NCBI GenBank assembly: GCA_000799755.1
Contig: JUHI01000009.1
Location: forward strand, 186,001 to 250,000
Direction: 5' to 3'
Length of the DNA stretch: 64,000 bases
Source of the DNA: Martinezella tropici
Lineage (GTDB): Bacteria; Pseudomonadota; Alphaproteobacteria; Rhizobiales; Rhizobiaceae
Part shown: piece after piece, positions 9,085-17,501 of the stretch
How the letters are laid out: every line of letters starts with the position of its first letter
How positions within the stretch are numbered: the stretch's first letter is position 1
Notes under the pieces: model-generated
Told to the model about the DNA's origin: nothing
Database searches by the model: none
Seen by the model: the letters and a program-made list of their open reading frames with translations, nothing else
Translations under genes and position numbers: made by a program

Positions 9085-10230
9085 ATGCGTCTGCGTGAGT
9101 GCCACAACTTCCATGATTTTCGTCTTCTCGCGAAAAAGCGTCTTCCCGGCCCGATCTTCAATTATATCGATGGTGCTGCCGACGACGAGGTAACGCTGCG
9201 GCGGAATACGTCGAGCTTCGAAAGCTGCGATCTCGTTCCCAACGTTCTGCGCGGGGTCAGCGAGATCGACATGTCTGTCACCGTCATGGGACAAAAGCTC
9301 GCGACGCCGTTCTATTGCTCGCCGACGGCCCTGCAGCGGCTGTTTCATCACCAGGGCGAGAACGCGGTTGCTGCCGCAGCCTCCTCGCTTGGAACCATGT
9401 TCGGCGTCTCCTCGCTCGGCACCGTCAGCCTCGAGGAAATCCGCAAGAAGCATGCGGGGCCGCAGGTCTATCAGTTCTATTTCCACAGGGATCGCGGGCT
9501 GAACCGGGCGATGATGGAGCGGGCGAAGGAAGCCGGCGTCAACGTCATGATGCTGACGGTGGACAGCATCACCGGTGGCAATCGCGAGCGTGATCTTCGT
9601 ACCGGTTTTTCCATCCCGTTCAAACTCAATCTCGCGGGTCTCACCCAGTTTGCCATCAAGCCGGCCTGGGCGCTGAATTACGTCACGCACGAGAAATTCC
9701 GCCTGCCGCAGCTCGACGAGCATGTGGATATGAGCGGCGGCGCGATGTCGATCGGCAAGTATTTTACCGAGATGCTCGATCCATCGATGAACTGGAACGA
9801 CGTCGCCGAGATGGTGAAGCACTGGAATGGGCAGTTCTGCCTGAAGGGCATCATGTCGGTCGAGGATGCCAAGCGCGCCGTCGATATCGGATGCACCGGC
9901 ATCGTGCTTTCAAATCATGGCGGGCGGCAGCTGGATGGCTCACGCTCCGCGTTCGATCAGCTGGCCGAGATCGTCGACGCTGTCGGTCATCGCATCGATG
10001 TGATGATGGACGGCGGCATCCAGCGCGGCACGCATGTGCTGAAGGCGCTGTCGCTCGGCGCCAAGGCTGTCGGTCTCGGCCGCTTCTATCTCTATCCGCT
10101 TGCCGCTGCGGGTCAGGCAGGCGTGGAGCGGGCGCTCCGGCATCTGCGAACGGAAGTCGAGCGCGACATGAAGCTGATGGGCTGCACCTCGGTCAGCGAG
10201 CTGTCGCGGGCCAATCTGCGCTTCAGATAG
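9085..10230 (+). CDS. lldD: FMN-dependent L-lactate dehydrogenase / alpha-hydroxy-acid oxidase
   Basis: The 381-residue protein belongs to the FMN-dependent alpha-hydroxy-acid dehydrogenase family, a TIM barrel that oxidises L-lactate and passes electrons to quinone or cytochrome. Visible motifs are FNYIDGAADDE near the N-terminus, the catalytic signature SNHGGRQLDGSRSAFDQL, and the FMN-phosphate segment MMDGGIQRGTHVLKAL. The start at ATG 9085 has GAGG about 8 nt upstream. lldD is the best guess, but glycolate or mandelate oxidases share these motifs, and no lactate permease or regulator is nearby. Confidence 0.85.
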   Translation: MRLRECHNFHDFRLLAKKRLPGPIFNYIDGAADDEVTLRRNTSSFESCDLVPNVLRGVSEIDMSVTVMGQKLATPFYCSPTALQRLFHHQGENAVAAAASSLGTMFGVSSLGTVSLEEIRKKHAGPQVYQFYFHRDRGLNRAMMERAKEAGVNVMMLTVDSITGGNRERDLRTGFSIPFKLNLAGLTQFAIKPAWALNYVTHEKFRLPQLDEHVDMSGGAMSIGKYFTEMLDPSMNWNDVAEMVKHWNGQFCLKGIMSVEDAKRAVDIGCTGIVLSNHGGRQLDGSRSAFDQLAEIVDAVGHRIDVMMDGGIQRGTHVLKALSLGAKAVGLGRFYLYPLAAAGQAGVERALRHLRTEVERDMKLMGCTSVSELSRANLRFR

Positions 10231-10360
10231 ATCTCGCAATCGCCTGTGGGTTTTTTCAATCCGCGGGCGCGAAGCTTGGAAATCTTTGCTAGACGGAGGC
10301 GCGTCCTTTCAGAAAGATGGGACGCATCCACATTTGATTCTTGCTCATAGGGGAAGTGCA

Positions 10361-11878
10361 TTGCAGGTCGGCATCGACATGGGAACGGCGTCCGGCGGGA
10401 CCAGCGCCCAGCTCGATATCGAGGAGCTGCTGGCGACGCGTCTCCTGGTACAGGGCAATTCCGGCTCCGGAAAATCGCACCTGCTGCGGCGGCTGCTGGA
10501 GCAATCCGCACAGTGGGTGCAGCAGGTCATCATCGATCCCGAAGGCGATTTCGTCACGCTGGCCGACAAGTTCGGGCATGTGGTCGTTGACGGCGAGCGC
10601 ACGGAGGCGGAACTCGCCGGTATTGCCAACCGTATCCGCCAGCATCGCGTTTCCTGCGTGCTGACGCTGGAAGGGCTGGATATCGAGCAGCAGATGCGCG
10701 CCGCCGCCGCCTTTCTCAATGGCATGTTCGATGCCGATCGCGAATTCTGGTATCCGGTTCTGGTCGTGGTCGACGAGGCGCAGATGTTCGCGCCTTCGGT
10801 TGCCGGCGACGTCTCGGAAGATGCGCGCAAGATGTCGCTCGGCGCCATGACCAATCTGATGTGCCGCGGCCGAAAGCGCGGCCTTGCCGGCGTCATCGCC
10901 ACGCAGCGCCTGGCGAAGCTTGCCAAGAACGTGGCAGCGGAAGCTTCCAACTTCCTGATGGGCCGTACTTTCCTCGATATCGACATGGCCCGCGCCGCTG
11001 ACTTGCTCGGCATGGACCGCAGGCAGGCGGAGATGTTCCGCGACCTGAAGCGCGGCAATTTCGTCGCCCTCGGGCCTGCACTCTCGCGCCGGCCGCTGCC
11101 GATCGTGATCGGCACGGTGGAGACATCGGCGCGCTCTTCCAGTCCGAAGCTGATGCCGCTACCGGACGCGCCGCAAGATGTCGAGGATCTGATCTTCACG
11201 CCGGACCCGGAAGAATTCACGCGCCCCATCGTTCGCCGTACCACGCCGGCGCCACGTCCGACGACCGATATTCTTGCCGAGCTTTCCCGTTCCGTGCCGG
11301 CAGCAAGCCCTGCACCTGCAGAGCCGAAGGTCAGCCAACCGGAACTATCGAGCGAGGATCGCGAGGCCAGGGTCAGCGCCGTGCTCTCGGAGATCCTTGA
11401 CGATCCAGCCTCCGGCTTCCGCACGGATTCGGTGCTGTATCAGGAGTTTCTCGTGCGGTTGCGCATGCGCCGCGTTCCCGGTTCGCCGATGAGTCTTTCG
11501 GAATTCCGGCGCCGCGTGGCGATTACGCGGTCCGGTGCCGACGAAGAGATCATGGCGACAGAGCAATGGGCAATGGCGCTCGCGCTTTCCTCCAGCGTCA
11601 CCGACGATCTGCAGGGCGTCTTCCTGATGCTGGCGAAGGCCGCCATCAGCGGCGAGCCATGCCCGTCCGACGCGCGTATCGCCCGCGCCTACGGCACCCA
11701 TTCGGCCCGTCGTGCGCGCCGTCTCCTCAGCTATTTCGAGGAGCAGGGCAGCGTCGTCGTTCACACGGATTTCTCCGGCAAGCGCATCGTTGCCTTCCCG
11801 GATATGGGATGCCAGACGACACCAGGCGATGCCAATGCGCCCGATCTCGATGCCGGCGAGCAGGCGGCGGCGGAATAG
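10361..11878 (+). CDS. HerA-like (DUF87/FtsK-HerA clade) ATP-binding protein
   Basis: The 505-residue P-loop ATPase has a Walker A GNSGSGKSHLL at residues 32-42, a Walker B VLVVVDEAQMFAP, and a following region with GRKRGLAGVIATQRLAKL typical of HerA-type motors. The C-terminal third has a Pro/Ala-rich linker and then a helical domain of unknown role. HerA proteins act as hexameric DNA translocases, usually with the nuclease NurA, but no NurA lies nearby. I chose the TTG at 10361 because AGGGGAAG is about 5 nt upstream; an upstream TTG at 10286 lacks such a site. Function in rhizobia is unknown to me. Confidence 0.8.
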   Translation: MQVGIDMGTASGGTSAQLDIEELLATRLLVQGNSGSGKSHLLRRLLEQSAQWVQQVIIDPEGDFVTLADKFGHVVVDGERTEAELAGIANRIRQHRVSCVLTLEGLDIEQQMRAAAAFLNGMFDADREFWYPVLVVVDEAQMFAPSVAGDVSEDARKMSLGAMTNLMCRGRKRGLAGVIATQRLAKLAKNVAAEASNFLMGRTFLDIDMARAADLLGMDRRQAEMFRDLKRGNFVALGPALSRRPLPIVIGTVETSARSSSPKLMPLPDAPQDVEDLIFTPDPEEFTRPIVRRTTPAPRPTTDILAELSRSVPAASPAPAEPKVSQPELSSEDREARVSAVLSEILDDPASGFRTDSVLYQEFLVRLRMRRVPGSPMSLSEFRRRVAITRSGADEEIMATEQWAMALALSSSVTDDLQGVFLMLAKAAISGEPCPSDARIARAYGTHSARRARRLLSYFEEQGSVVVHTDFSGKRIVAFPDMGCQTTPGDANAPDLDAGEQAAAE

Positions 11879-11912
11879 CTGTCATATTCCCGGCAAAGCG
11901 CGTCCGGCGCTG

Positions 11913-11941
11913 TTGACAATTCCATGACAACCCCTTACAGA
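11913..11941 (+). promoter_or_regulatory. Candidate promoter for rpsD
   Basis: TTGACA (11913-11918), a 17-bp spacer and TACAGA (11936-11941) lie about 170 nt before the rpsD start. A second TTGACA at 11979 has no good -10 partner. The long leader would leave room for translational control by S4, which is known in other bacteria, but I see no defined S4-binding structure. Confidence 0.4.
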
Positions 11942-12111
11942 CCGCGCCAACGCCGGGCAGAAATGTCCGGTGTTTCATTTGACATGTCCCGTGGCTTCCT
12001 CCGTTCGCTAACGTGAGAAGCCTGTCAGAGCTCGAAAACGGAGTTCAGAGGAGGGCGTGTTTCCTTCGCGGTTCGGCAACGGGCCGCCATAACACTTTGA
12101 AAGGAAATGCG

Positions 12112-12729
12112 ATGAGCAAGCGCGAATCGTCCAAGTACAAAATCGACCGCCGTATGGGCGAAAACATCTGGGGCCGCCCGAAGTCCCCGGTTAACCGTCG
12201 CGAATACGGCCCGGGCCAGCACGGCCAGCGCCGCAAGGGCAAGCTTTCGGACTTCGGTGTGCAGCTGCGCGCCAAGCAGAAGCTGAAGGGCTACTATGGC
12301 GACCTGCGCGAGAAGCAGTTCCGCGCCATCTTCGCTGAAGCTGACCGCCGCAAGGGCGACACCTCGGAAAACCTGATCGGCCTGCTCGAATCGCGCCTCG
12401 ACGCGATCGTCTACCGCGCCAAGTTCGTTCCGACGGTCTTCGCTGCCCGTCAGTTCGTCAACCACGGCCACGTCACGGTCAACGGCGTTCGCGTCAACAT
12501 CGGTTCGTACCGCTGCAAGGCTGGCGACGTTATCGAAGTTCGCGAAAAGTCCAAGCAGCTCGTAACGGTTCTGGAATCGGTTTCGCTCGCTGAGCGCGAC
12601 GTTCCGGACTACATCGAAGCCGACCACAACAAGATGGTTGCGACCTTCGCTCGCGTTCCGGCTCTCTCCGACGTGCCTTACGCCGTCGTCATGGAACCGC
12701 ATCTGGTCGTCGAATTCTATTCGCGTTAA
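12112..12729 (+). CDS. rpsD: 30S ribosomal protein S4
   Basis: The 205-residue primary 16S rRNA-binding protein of the small subunit body shows the start MSKRESSKYKIDRRMGENIW and the S4 RNA-binding fold FVNHGHVTVNGVRVNIGSYR. It lacks the zinc-finger cysteines of some S4 forms, so it is the C-minus type. The ATG at 12112 has AAGGAAA upstream. Codon use is strongly biased towards GGC, CGC, CTG and AAG as expected for a highly expressed gene. In rhizobia rpsD is commonly a single gene away from the S10/spc clusters, as here. Confidence 0.97.
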   Translation: MSKRESSKYKIDRRMGENIWGRPKSPVNRREYGPGQHGQRRKGKLSDFGVQLRAKQKLKGYYGDLREKQFRAIFAEADRRKGDTSENLIGLLESRLDAIVYRAKFVPTVFAARQFVNHGHVTVNGVRVNIGSYRCKAGDVIEVREKSKQLVTVLESVSLAERDVPDYIEADHNKMVATFARVPALSDVPYAVVMEPHLVVEFYSR

Positions 12730-12755
12730 TAAGCGGATAACTTTCTTGATGAATG

Positions 12756-12786
12756 AAAAGCCGCTCGGTTCGAGCGGCTTTTTTGT
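12756..12786 (+). terminator. Rho-independent terminator of rpsD
   Basis: AAAGCCGCTCG and CGAGCGGCTTT form an 11-bp perfect stem with a 3-nt loop, followed by six or more T residues. It ends only about 14 nt before the glutaminase start codon. Confidence 0.9.
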
Positions 12787-12800
12787 CTTTGGAGCGCCTC

Positions 12801-13730
12801 ATGACGGATTTGCAGGCAATTCTCGACGGCATTCATACGGAGCTTTCGCCGCGGATCGGTGAAGGCAAGGTTGCCGATTATATTCCGGAACTCGCAAAGA
12901 TCGATCCGAAGCAGTTCGGCATGGCGATCGCCACGGTCGGCGGCGATGTCTACTGCGTCGGAGATGCTGCGGTTCCCTTCTCCATCCAGAGTATCTCCAA
13001 GGTCTTCATGCTGACGCTCGCGCTCGGCAAGGTCGGGGAAAGCCTCTGGAAGCGGGTGGGACGCGAACCATCGGGCACGGCCTTCAACTCCATCGTCCAG
13101 CTGGAGCGGGAAGAGGGGATACCGCGCAACCCTTTCATCAATGCCGGCGCGATTGCCGTCAGCGATGTCGTTTTAGCGGGACATGAGCCGCGCGAGGCAA
13201 TCGGCGAGCTGCTGCGCTTCGTACGCTATGTGGCCGACGACGACACGATCAGCATCGACGAGAAGGTAGCGCGCTCAGAAACGCAGACGGGCTATCGCAA
13301 TTTTGCGCTCGCCAATTTCATGCGTGCCTACGGCAATATCCATCATCCGGTCGAGCATGTGCTCGGCGTCTATTTCCATCAATGCGCGCTTTCCATGAGT
13401 TGCCAGCAGCTTGCCAGGGCGGGGCTTTATCTTGCCGCGCGTGGCAGCAATCCGATCACCGGCCATTCCGTCGTGTCGCCGAAGCGGGCGCGGCGCATCA
13501 ATGCGCTAATGCTGATGTGCGGCCACTATGATGGCTCCGGCGACTTTGCCTATCATGTCGGCCTGCCCGGCAAGAGCGGTGTCGGCGGCGGCATCCTGGC
13601 CGTGGCGCCGGGCATCGGTTCGATCGCCGCCTGGTCGCCGGGCTTGAACGAGGTCGGAAATTCGCAGCTCGGTGCGGTGGCGCTGGAGATGCTGGCGGCG
13701 CGCACGGGCTGGTCCGTATTCGGCGATTGA
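12801..13730 (+). CDS. glsA: Glutaminase
   Basis: The 309-residue enzyme of the serine-dependent beta-lactamase-like glutaminase family hydrolyses L-glutamine to glutamate and ammonia. The catalytic Ser64-x-x-Lys67 pair is in FSIQSISKVF. Other family blocks are EPSGTAFNSI, PRNPFINAGAI and the C-terminal GKSGVGGGILAVAPG. Length is standard. The ATG at 12801 has GGAGCG about 5 nt upstream; the frame is open upstream only through the rpsD terminator. Because a strong terminator ends just before the gene, its transcription must rely on read-through or on a promoter inside or before that hairpin. Confidence 0.94.
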   Translation: MTDLQAILDGIHTELSPRIGEGKVADYIPELAKIDPKQFGMAIATVGGDVYCVGDAAVPFSIQSISKVFMLTLALGKVGESLWKRVGREPSGTAFNSIVQLEREEGIPRNPFINAGAIAVSDVVLAGHEPREAIGELLRFVRYVADDDTISIDEKVARSETQTGYRNFALANFMRAYGNIHHPVEHVLGVYFHQCALSMSCQQLARAGLYLAARGSNPITGHSVVSPKRARRINALMLMCGHYDGSGDFAYHVGLPGKSGVGGGILAVAPGIGSIAAWSPGLNEVGNSQLGAVALEMLAARTGWSVFGD

Positions 13731-13791
13731 TGCCCATGTCTTCTTGCCGCGCTTTCTGCTATCAGCGTGGCGATATGCAAGGAATGACGGA

Positions 13792-14679
13792 ATGAATATC
13801 GCGACGACAGTGAAAGACGACATCGATATCGAGGCCGAAGATGGCGGCTCTGCCGTTCATCCGATGTTTTCCGATGCGCCGCGATCCGTTTCCTTCAACA
13901 AGCTGCGCAAGCGCCTGTTGCGGCAGGTCCGTCAGGCCATGGAAGACTTCCAGATGCTGAAGGGCCAGAAGCGCTGGCTCATCGGCCTTTCCGGTGGTAA
14001 GGATTCCTATGGGCTGCTGGCGCTGCTGCTCGATCTCAAATGGCGCGGCCTGCTGTCGGTGGAGCTGGTTGCCTGCAATCTCGACCAGGGCCAGCCGAAT
14101 TTTCCGAAACACGTTCTGCCGGACTATCTGACGAAGATCGGCGTCACTCATCGCATCGAGTATCGCGACACCTATTCGATCGTGAAGGAGAAGGTGCCGG
14201 AGGGGGCAACCTACTGTTCGCTCTGTTCGCGCCTGCGTCGCGGCAATCTCTATCGTATCGCCCGCGAGGAAGGTTGCGACGCGCTGGTGCTCGGCCATCA
14301 CCGCGAGGATATTCTCGAGACCTTCTTCATGAACTTCTTCCATGGCGGTCGCTTGGCCTCCATGCCGGCGAAGCTGCTCAATGACGAAGGCGACCTGATG
14401 CTGCTGCGTCCGCTCGCCTATGCGGCGGAGGACGATCTCGCGAAGTTTGCGGCGGCCATGCAGTTTCCGATCATTCCCTGCGACCTTTGCGGCTCGCAGG
14501 ACGGTTTGCAGCGCAACGCCATGAAGGACATGCTCGCCGATATCGAGCGCCGTATGCCCGGCCGCAAGGATACGATGCTGCGCGCGCTGGCGCATGTGAA
14601 CCCGTCGCATCTGCTCGACCCGAAACTCTTTGATTTCGCTGGTTTGATGACACAGAGATCTTCCAGCGATCCGGCCTAA
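13792..14679 (+). CDS. ttcA: tRNA 2-thiocytidine synthetase TtcA
   Basis: The 295-residue enzyme thiolates cytidine 32 of certain tRNAs using ATP and a [4Fe-4S] cluster. The PP-loop ATP motif SGGKDS is at residues 67-72. The cluster/sulfur cysteines are CSLC (Cys142, Cys145) and a late PCDLC (Cys230/Cys233). Segments LDQGQPNF and LGHHREDILETFF also match the family. The ATG at 13792 is placed after a CAAGGA element; the frame is open upstream inside glsA but lacks homology. It depends on cluster supply and so links functionally to the suf operon at the far end of the window. Confidence 0.93.
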   Translation: MNIATTVKDDIDIEAEDGGSAVHPMFSDAPRSVSFNKLRKRLLRQVRQAMEDFQMLKGQKRWLIGLSGGKDSYGLLALLLDLKWRGLLSVELVACNLDQGQPNFPKHVLPDYLTKIGVTHRIEYRDTYSIVKEKVPEGATYCSLCSRLRRGNLYRIAREEGCDALVLGHHREDILETFFMNFFHGGRLASMPAKLLNDEGDLMLLRPLAYAAEDDLAKFAAAMQFPIIPCDLCGSQDGLQRNAMKDMLADIERRMPGRKDTMLRALAHVNPSHLLDPKLFDFAGLMTQRSSSDPA

Positions 14680-14752
14680 ATTCAGCGCTTTTGCCACACC
14701 GCCGTCATCGAATCGGGCATAAGAGGAGGCCCTTTCAAATCAGAGGCCTCCG

Positions 14753-15580
14753 ATGACTTTCTCCGATACCGATTTCGACTATGTGATGATGATCGTTGCC
14801 GAAGCGGCGGCAAAGGAGATCATGCCACGCTTCCGCAATCTGGAGGATGGCGACGTATCGGAAAAGACCTCGGCTATCGACCTTGTGACCGAGGCAGATC
14901 TTCTTGCCGAACGGCATATCACCGCGGCGCTAAGGGCACGTTTTCCAAAGGCCGTCATCGTGGGCGAGGAGGCCTATGAGGCCGACAAGTCCGTCGTGCC
15001 GGCGCTGGCGCATGCTGAACTCGCTTTCACCATCGATCCGGTGGATGGCACGTTCAATTTCGCGGCCGGCCTGCCCGTATTCGGGACGATAGTGGCCGTC
15101 ATCGCCAATGGTGAGACGATCGCCAGTATCATCCATGATCCCGTGCTCGGCGACACTCTGACTGCCATGAAGGGCGGCGGCACGTTTCTGCGCCGGCAAA
15201 CAGGGCAGGCGAGGCGGCTTGCCGTTGCCGCTCCCGTACCCCTCAGCGCCATGACCGGTGCGATATCCTGGGGCCATATGGACGAGCCGGATCGATCGCG
15301 CATCTGCGGCAATCTGTCGAAGACCCGTATGGTTTTTTCAGTTAATTGCTCGGCTTACGAATATTGGATGGTCGCATCGGGGAAATGGCATTTCATCGGC
15401 CATTCCAAGCTGATGCCATGGGATCATCTTGCCGGCGTGCTGGCGCATCAGGAAGCTGGCGGCTATACCGCCAAATTCGACGGCACGCCCTATCGACCCG
15501 GCGAAACGACGGGCGGCATTATTTCTGCGCCGGATGAGGAGAGCTGGCGGGTGATCCGCCGCGAGATCATCGGCGCCTGA
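14753..15580 (+). CDS. Inositol monophosphatase family protein (copy 1)
   Basis: The 275-residue Mg-dependent phosphatase has the family's metal-binding blocks: VGEEAYE (about 75-81), the signature FTIDPVDGTFNFAAG (about 96-110), and the late MPWDHLAGVLAHQEAGG. Members hydrolyse inositol monophosphate, histidinol phosphate or 3'-phosphoadenosine phosphate; sequence alone does not decide. It is followed after 16 nt by a close paralogue in the same frame of organisation, so the pair arose by tandem duplication. Upstream GAGG at about 6 nt supports the start. Confidence 0.88.
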   Translation: MTFSDTDFDYVMMIVAEAAAKEIMPRFRNLEDGDVSEKTSAIDLVTEADLLAERHITAALRARFPKAVIVGEEAYEADKSVVPALAHAELAFTIDPVDGTFNFAAGLPVFGTIVAVIANGETIASIIHDPVLGDTLTAMKGGGTFLRRQTGQARRLAVAAPVPLSAMTGAISWGHMDEPDRSRICGNLSKTRMVFSVNCSAYEYWMVASGKWHFIGHSKLMPWDHLAGVLAHQEAGGYTAKFDGTPYRPGETTGGIISAPDEESWRVIRREIIGA

Positions 15581-15596
15581 CGCGAAAGGAAAAAGC

Positions 15597-16421
15597 ATGA
15601 CATCGCTCGTTGACGTTACCACGCTTGCTCATGTGCTGCGCCGCGCGGCACAGACGGAGATCTTGCCGCGTTTCCGCAGGCTGGGCAGCGACGACGTCCG
15701 TGCCAAGAGTGAGGCCACGGATCTGGTAACGGAAGCCGACGAGCGTGCTGAGCGCATGATCAAGGCCGAGGTTGCGCGGCTCTGGCCGGAGGCGCTGTTC
15801 ATCGGTGAGGAATCGGTTGCCGCCGATCCCTCGCTATTGACGAAGCTCGCGGATGCCGATCTCGCCATCATCGTCGATCCTGTCGACGGCACGTTCAACT
15901 TTGCCGCTGGTATTCCCGCCTTCGGTGTCATGGCTTCGGTCGTGTCGAAGGGCGAGACCGTTGCCGGCATTATCTTCGATCCGATGGGCGACGACTGGGT
16001 ACTCGCTGAACGCGGCAGCGGCGCATGGCTGCGCCGGCCGGATGGCGAAACGCTGCGTCTCAAGGTGGGTCAGCCGGTTCCGTTGGAAGAGCTGGTCGGC
16101 ATGGCGGCAACAGGCTTTCTGCCCAAGGAAAAGCGCGCCGAGATCATGGGCAATCTCGCCAAGGTGCGCTACACGACCTGCTATCGATGCGCGGCGCATG
16201 AATACCGCACGCTCGCCGGCGGCTATGTGCACTATCTCATGTACAACAAGCTGATGCCCTGGGACCATCTGGCGGGATCGCTGATTTCAGCCGAAGCCGG
16301 CGCCTATGTCCGTCGTTTCGACGGTTCGCCCTATCTGCCGCACCATCTCGACGGCGGGTTGTTGATGGCCGTGGATAAGGATACCTGGGAGCTGCTGCGG
16401 CGTGAGGTCTTCACCATCTAA
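15597..16421 (+). CDS. Inositol monophosphatase family protein (copy 2)
   Basis: This 274-residue paralogue of the preceding gene keeps all metal ligands: GEESVAADPS, VDPVDGTFNFAAGIPAFG, and MPWDHLAGSLISAEAGA. The two copies share the same spacing of motifs and much of the core sequence but differ in the active-site lid and the C-terminal part, suggesting different substrates. AAAGGAAAAAGC precedes the ATG. It is likely cotranscribed with copy 1. A strong hairpin lies just after its stop. Confidence 0.88.
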   Translation: MTSLVDVTTLAHVLRRAAQTEILPRFRRLGSDDVRAKSEATDLVTEADERAERMIKAEVARLWPEALFIGEESVAADPSLLTKLADADLAIIVDPVDGTFNFAAGIPAFGVMASVVSKGETVAGIIFDPMGDDWVLAERGSGAWLRRPDGETLRLKVGQPVPLEELVGMAATGFLPKEKRAEIMGNLAKVRYTTCYRCAAHEYRTLAGGYVHYLMYNKLMPWDHLAGSLISAEAGAYVRRFDGSPYLPHHLDGGLLMAVDKDTWELLRREVFTI

Positions 16422-16447
16422 GGTGAGCGGCGTGACCTGAAAGCCAG

Positions 16448-16472
16448 CACTGCCACTTGGAAAGTGGCAGTG
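16448..16472. other. Perfect 11-bp hairpin between genes
   Basis: CACTGCCACTT (16448-16458) and AAGTGGCAGTG (16462-16472) pair perfectly around a 3-nt loop, 27 nt after the phosphatase stop and before the cyclase gene. There is no T-run on either strand, so it is not a typical intrinsic terminator. It may stabilise the upstream mRNA end or serve as an operator. Confidence 0.6.
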
Positions 16473-16536
16473 GGAAGGCTATCTTCTTGGCATCAGGCAG
16501 GAGCCTCGGTGAGCGCCTGCCGTCGGGATGAGGTCG

Positions 16537-17472
16537 ATGTCCGAAACGAGCCGTAAGCTGACCACCATCTTCTGCGCCGATGTGCAGGATTATACGCGTC
16601 TTATGGGGAAGGACGAGGAGGGCACGTTATCGACCCTCCGGCGCTACCGAGATGCGATGAAGCGGTTGATCGAAGCGCATGGCGGCCGAGTGGTCAACAC
16701 CTGGGGTGACGGTGTCTTCGCGGAATTTCCGAGCGTCGTCGAAGCCGTGCGCGCGGCGATCGACACGCAGAATGAGCTCGCCGGCTACAATGCGGTAACC
16801 GATCCCGACAAGAAGATGCTCTTTCGCATCGGGCTCAATCTCGGCGACGTGATCGCCGATGGCGACGATCTCTATGGTGACGGCGTCAATATTGCCGCCC
16901 GGCTGCAATCGCGCGCGGCTCCGGGCGGCATCGTCATTTCCAGCACGGTGTATGACCAGGTCCGCAACAAGGTGGCGGTCGGGTTCGATTTCCTTGGCCA
17001 GCTCGACGTCAAGAACATCGAAGGTGGCGTGCCGAGTTATGCGGTGCGGATCGGCGGCGTGCAGGTTGTCGATACCACATCCGACTCCCGTTCGGCCCCG
17101 GGACCGGCTCCAGGCCCAACGCGTGCGCCTGAGCCGGTGGCGCAGGAACCCGCTCTGCAAGACTGGCGCCGGAGCTATGCCGCGCCGCTTGTCGTCTGCA
17201 TCGGTCTTGCCTTACTCAACGGCCTGAGCTGGGATGGGGAATTCTGGGCAAAATGGCCCATACTTGCCATTCTGTGGGGCGCGGCGTTCCGCTACGTTCG
17301 CAGCAACAGACAGATCGATATGGCGATTGCCGGCCTTGTCATCACTGGCATCGGTCTCGTCATGATCAATCTTTTCACCTGGCACGGCACGCCCTGGGCG
17401 ATGTGGCCTCTGTTCGGCCTTGCTATTGCCGCCGCGCTGCGCTGGGTCAGTCGGCCGCGCAGCGGTGCATAA
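16537..17472 (+). CDS. Class III adenylate/guanylate cyclase with duplicated 2TM tail
   Basis: The 311-residue protein begins with a class III nucleotide cyclase domain: metal Asp in FCADVQDYTRLM (Asp15), second metal Asp in NTWGDGVFAEF (Asp58), and the substrate/transition-state segment DDLYGDGVNIAARLQ. It should make cAMP from ATP. After a Pro-rich linker, residues about 215-311 hold two related membrane modules, each with the pattern N-x3-W-x-G-x2-W-x2-WP (starting near residues 227 and 277), resembling the 2TM domain. The orientation, enzyme first and membrane anchor last, keeps catalysis in the cytoplasm. The ATG at 16537 fits GGATGAGG upstream; ATG 16528 is also possible. Confidence 0.87.
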   Translation: MSETSRKLTTIFCADVQDYTRLMGKDEEGTLSTLRRYRDAMKRLIEAHGGRVVNTWGDGVFAEFPSVVEAVRAAIDTQNELAGYNAVTDPDKKMLFRIGLNLGDVIADGDDLYGDGVNIAARLQSRAAPGGIVISSTVYDQVRNKVAVGFDFLGQLDVKNIEGGVPSYAVRIGGVQVVDTTSDSRSAPGPAPGPTRAPEPVAQEPALQDWRRSYAAPLVVCIGLALLNGLSWDGEFWAKWPILAILWGAAFRYVRSNRQIDMAIAGLVITGIGLVMINLFTWHGTPWAMWPLFGLAIAAALRWVSRPRSGA

Positions 17473-17480
17473 GAAGGGCA

Positions 17481-17501
17481 GGCACGTCGTTTAGACGTGC
17501 C
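17481..17501. terminator. Hairpin between convergent genes
   Basis: GGCACGTC (17481-17488) and GACGTGCC (17494-17501) pair around a 5-nt loop. The site lies between the cyclase and the convergent exporter gene and includes the exporter's stop codon. It has no good T-run, so it is only a possible bidirectional terminator. Confidence 0.4.

Noticed and set aside
16448..16472. Intrinsic terminator between the phosphatase and cyclase genes
   Set aside because: The stem is perfect but no T-run follows on either strand, so I list it as a hairpin of unknown role.
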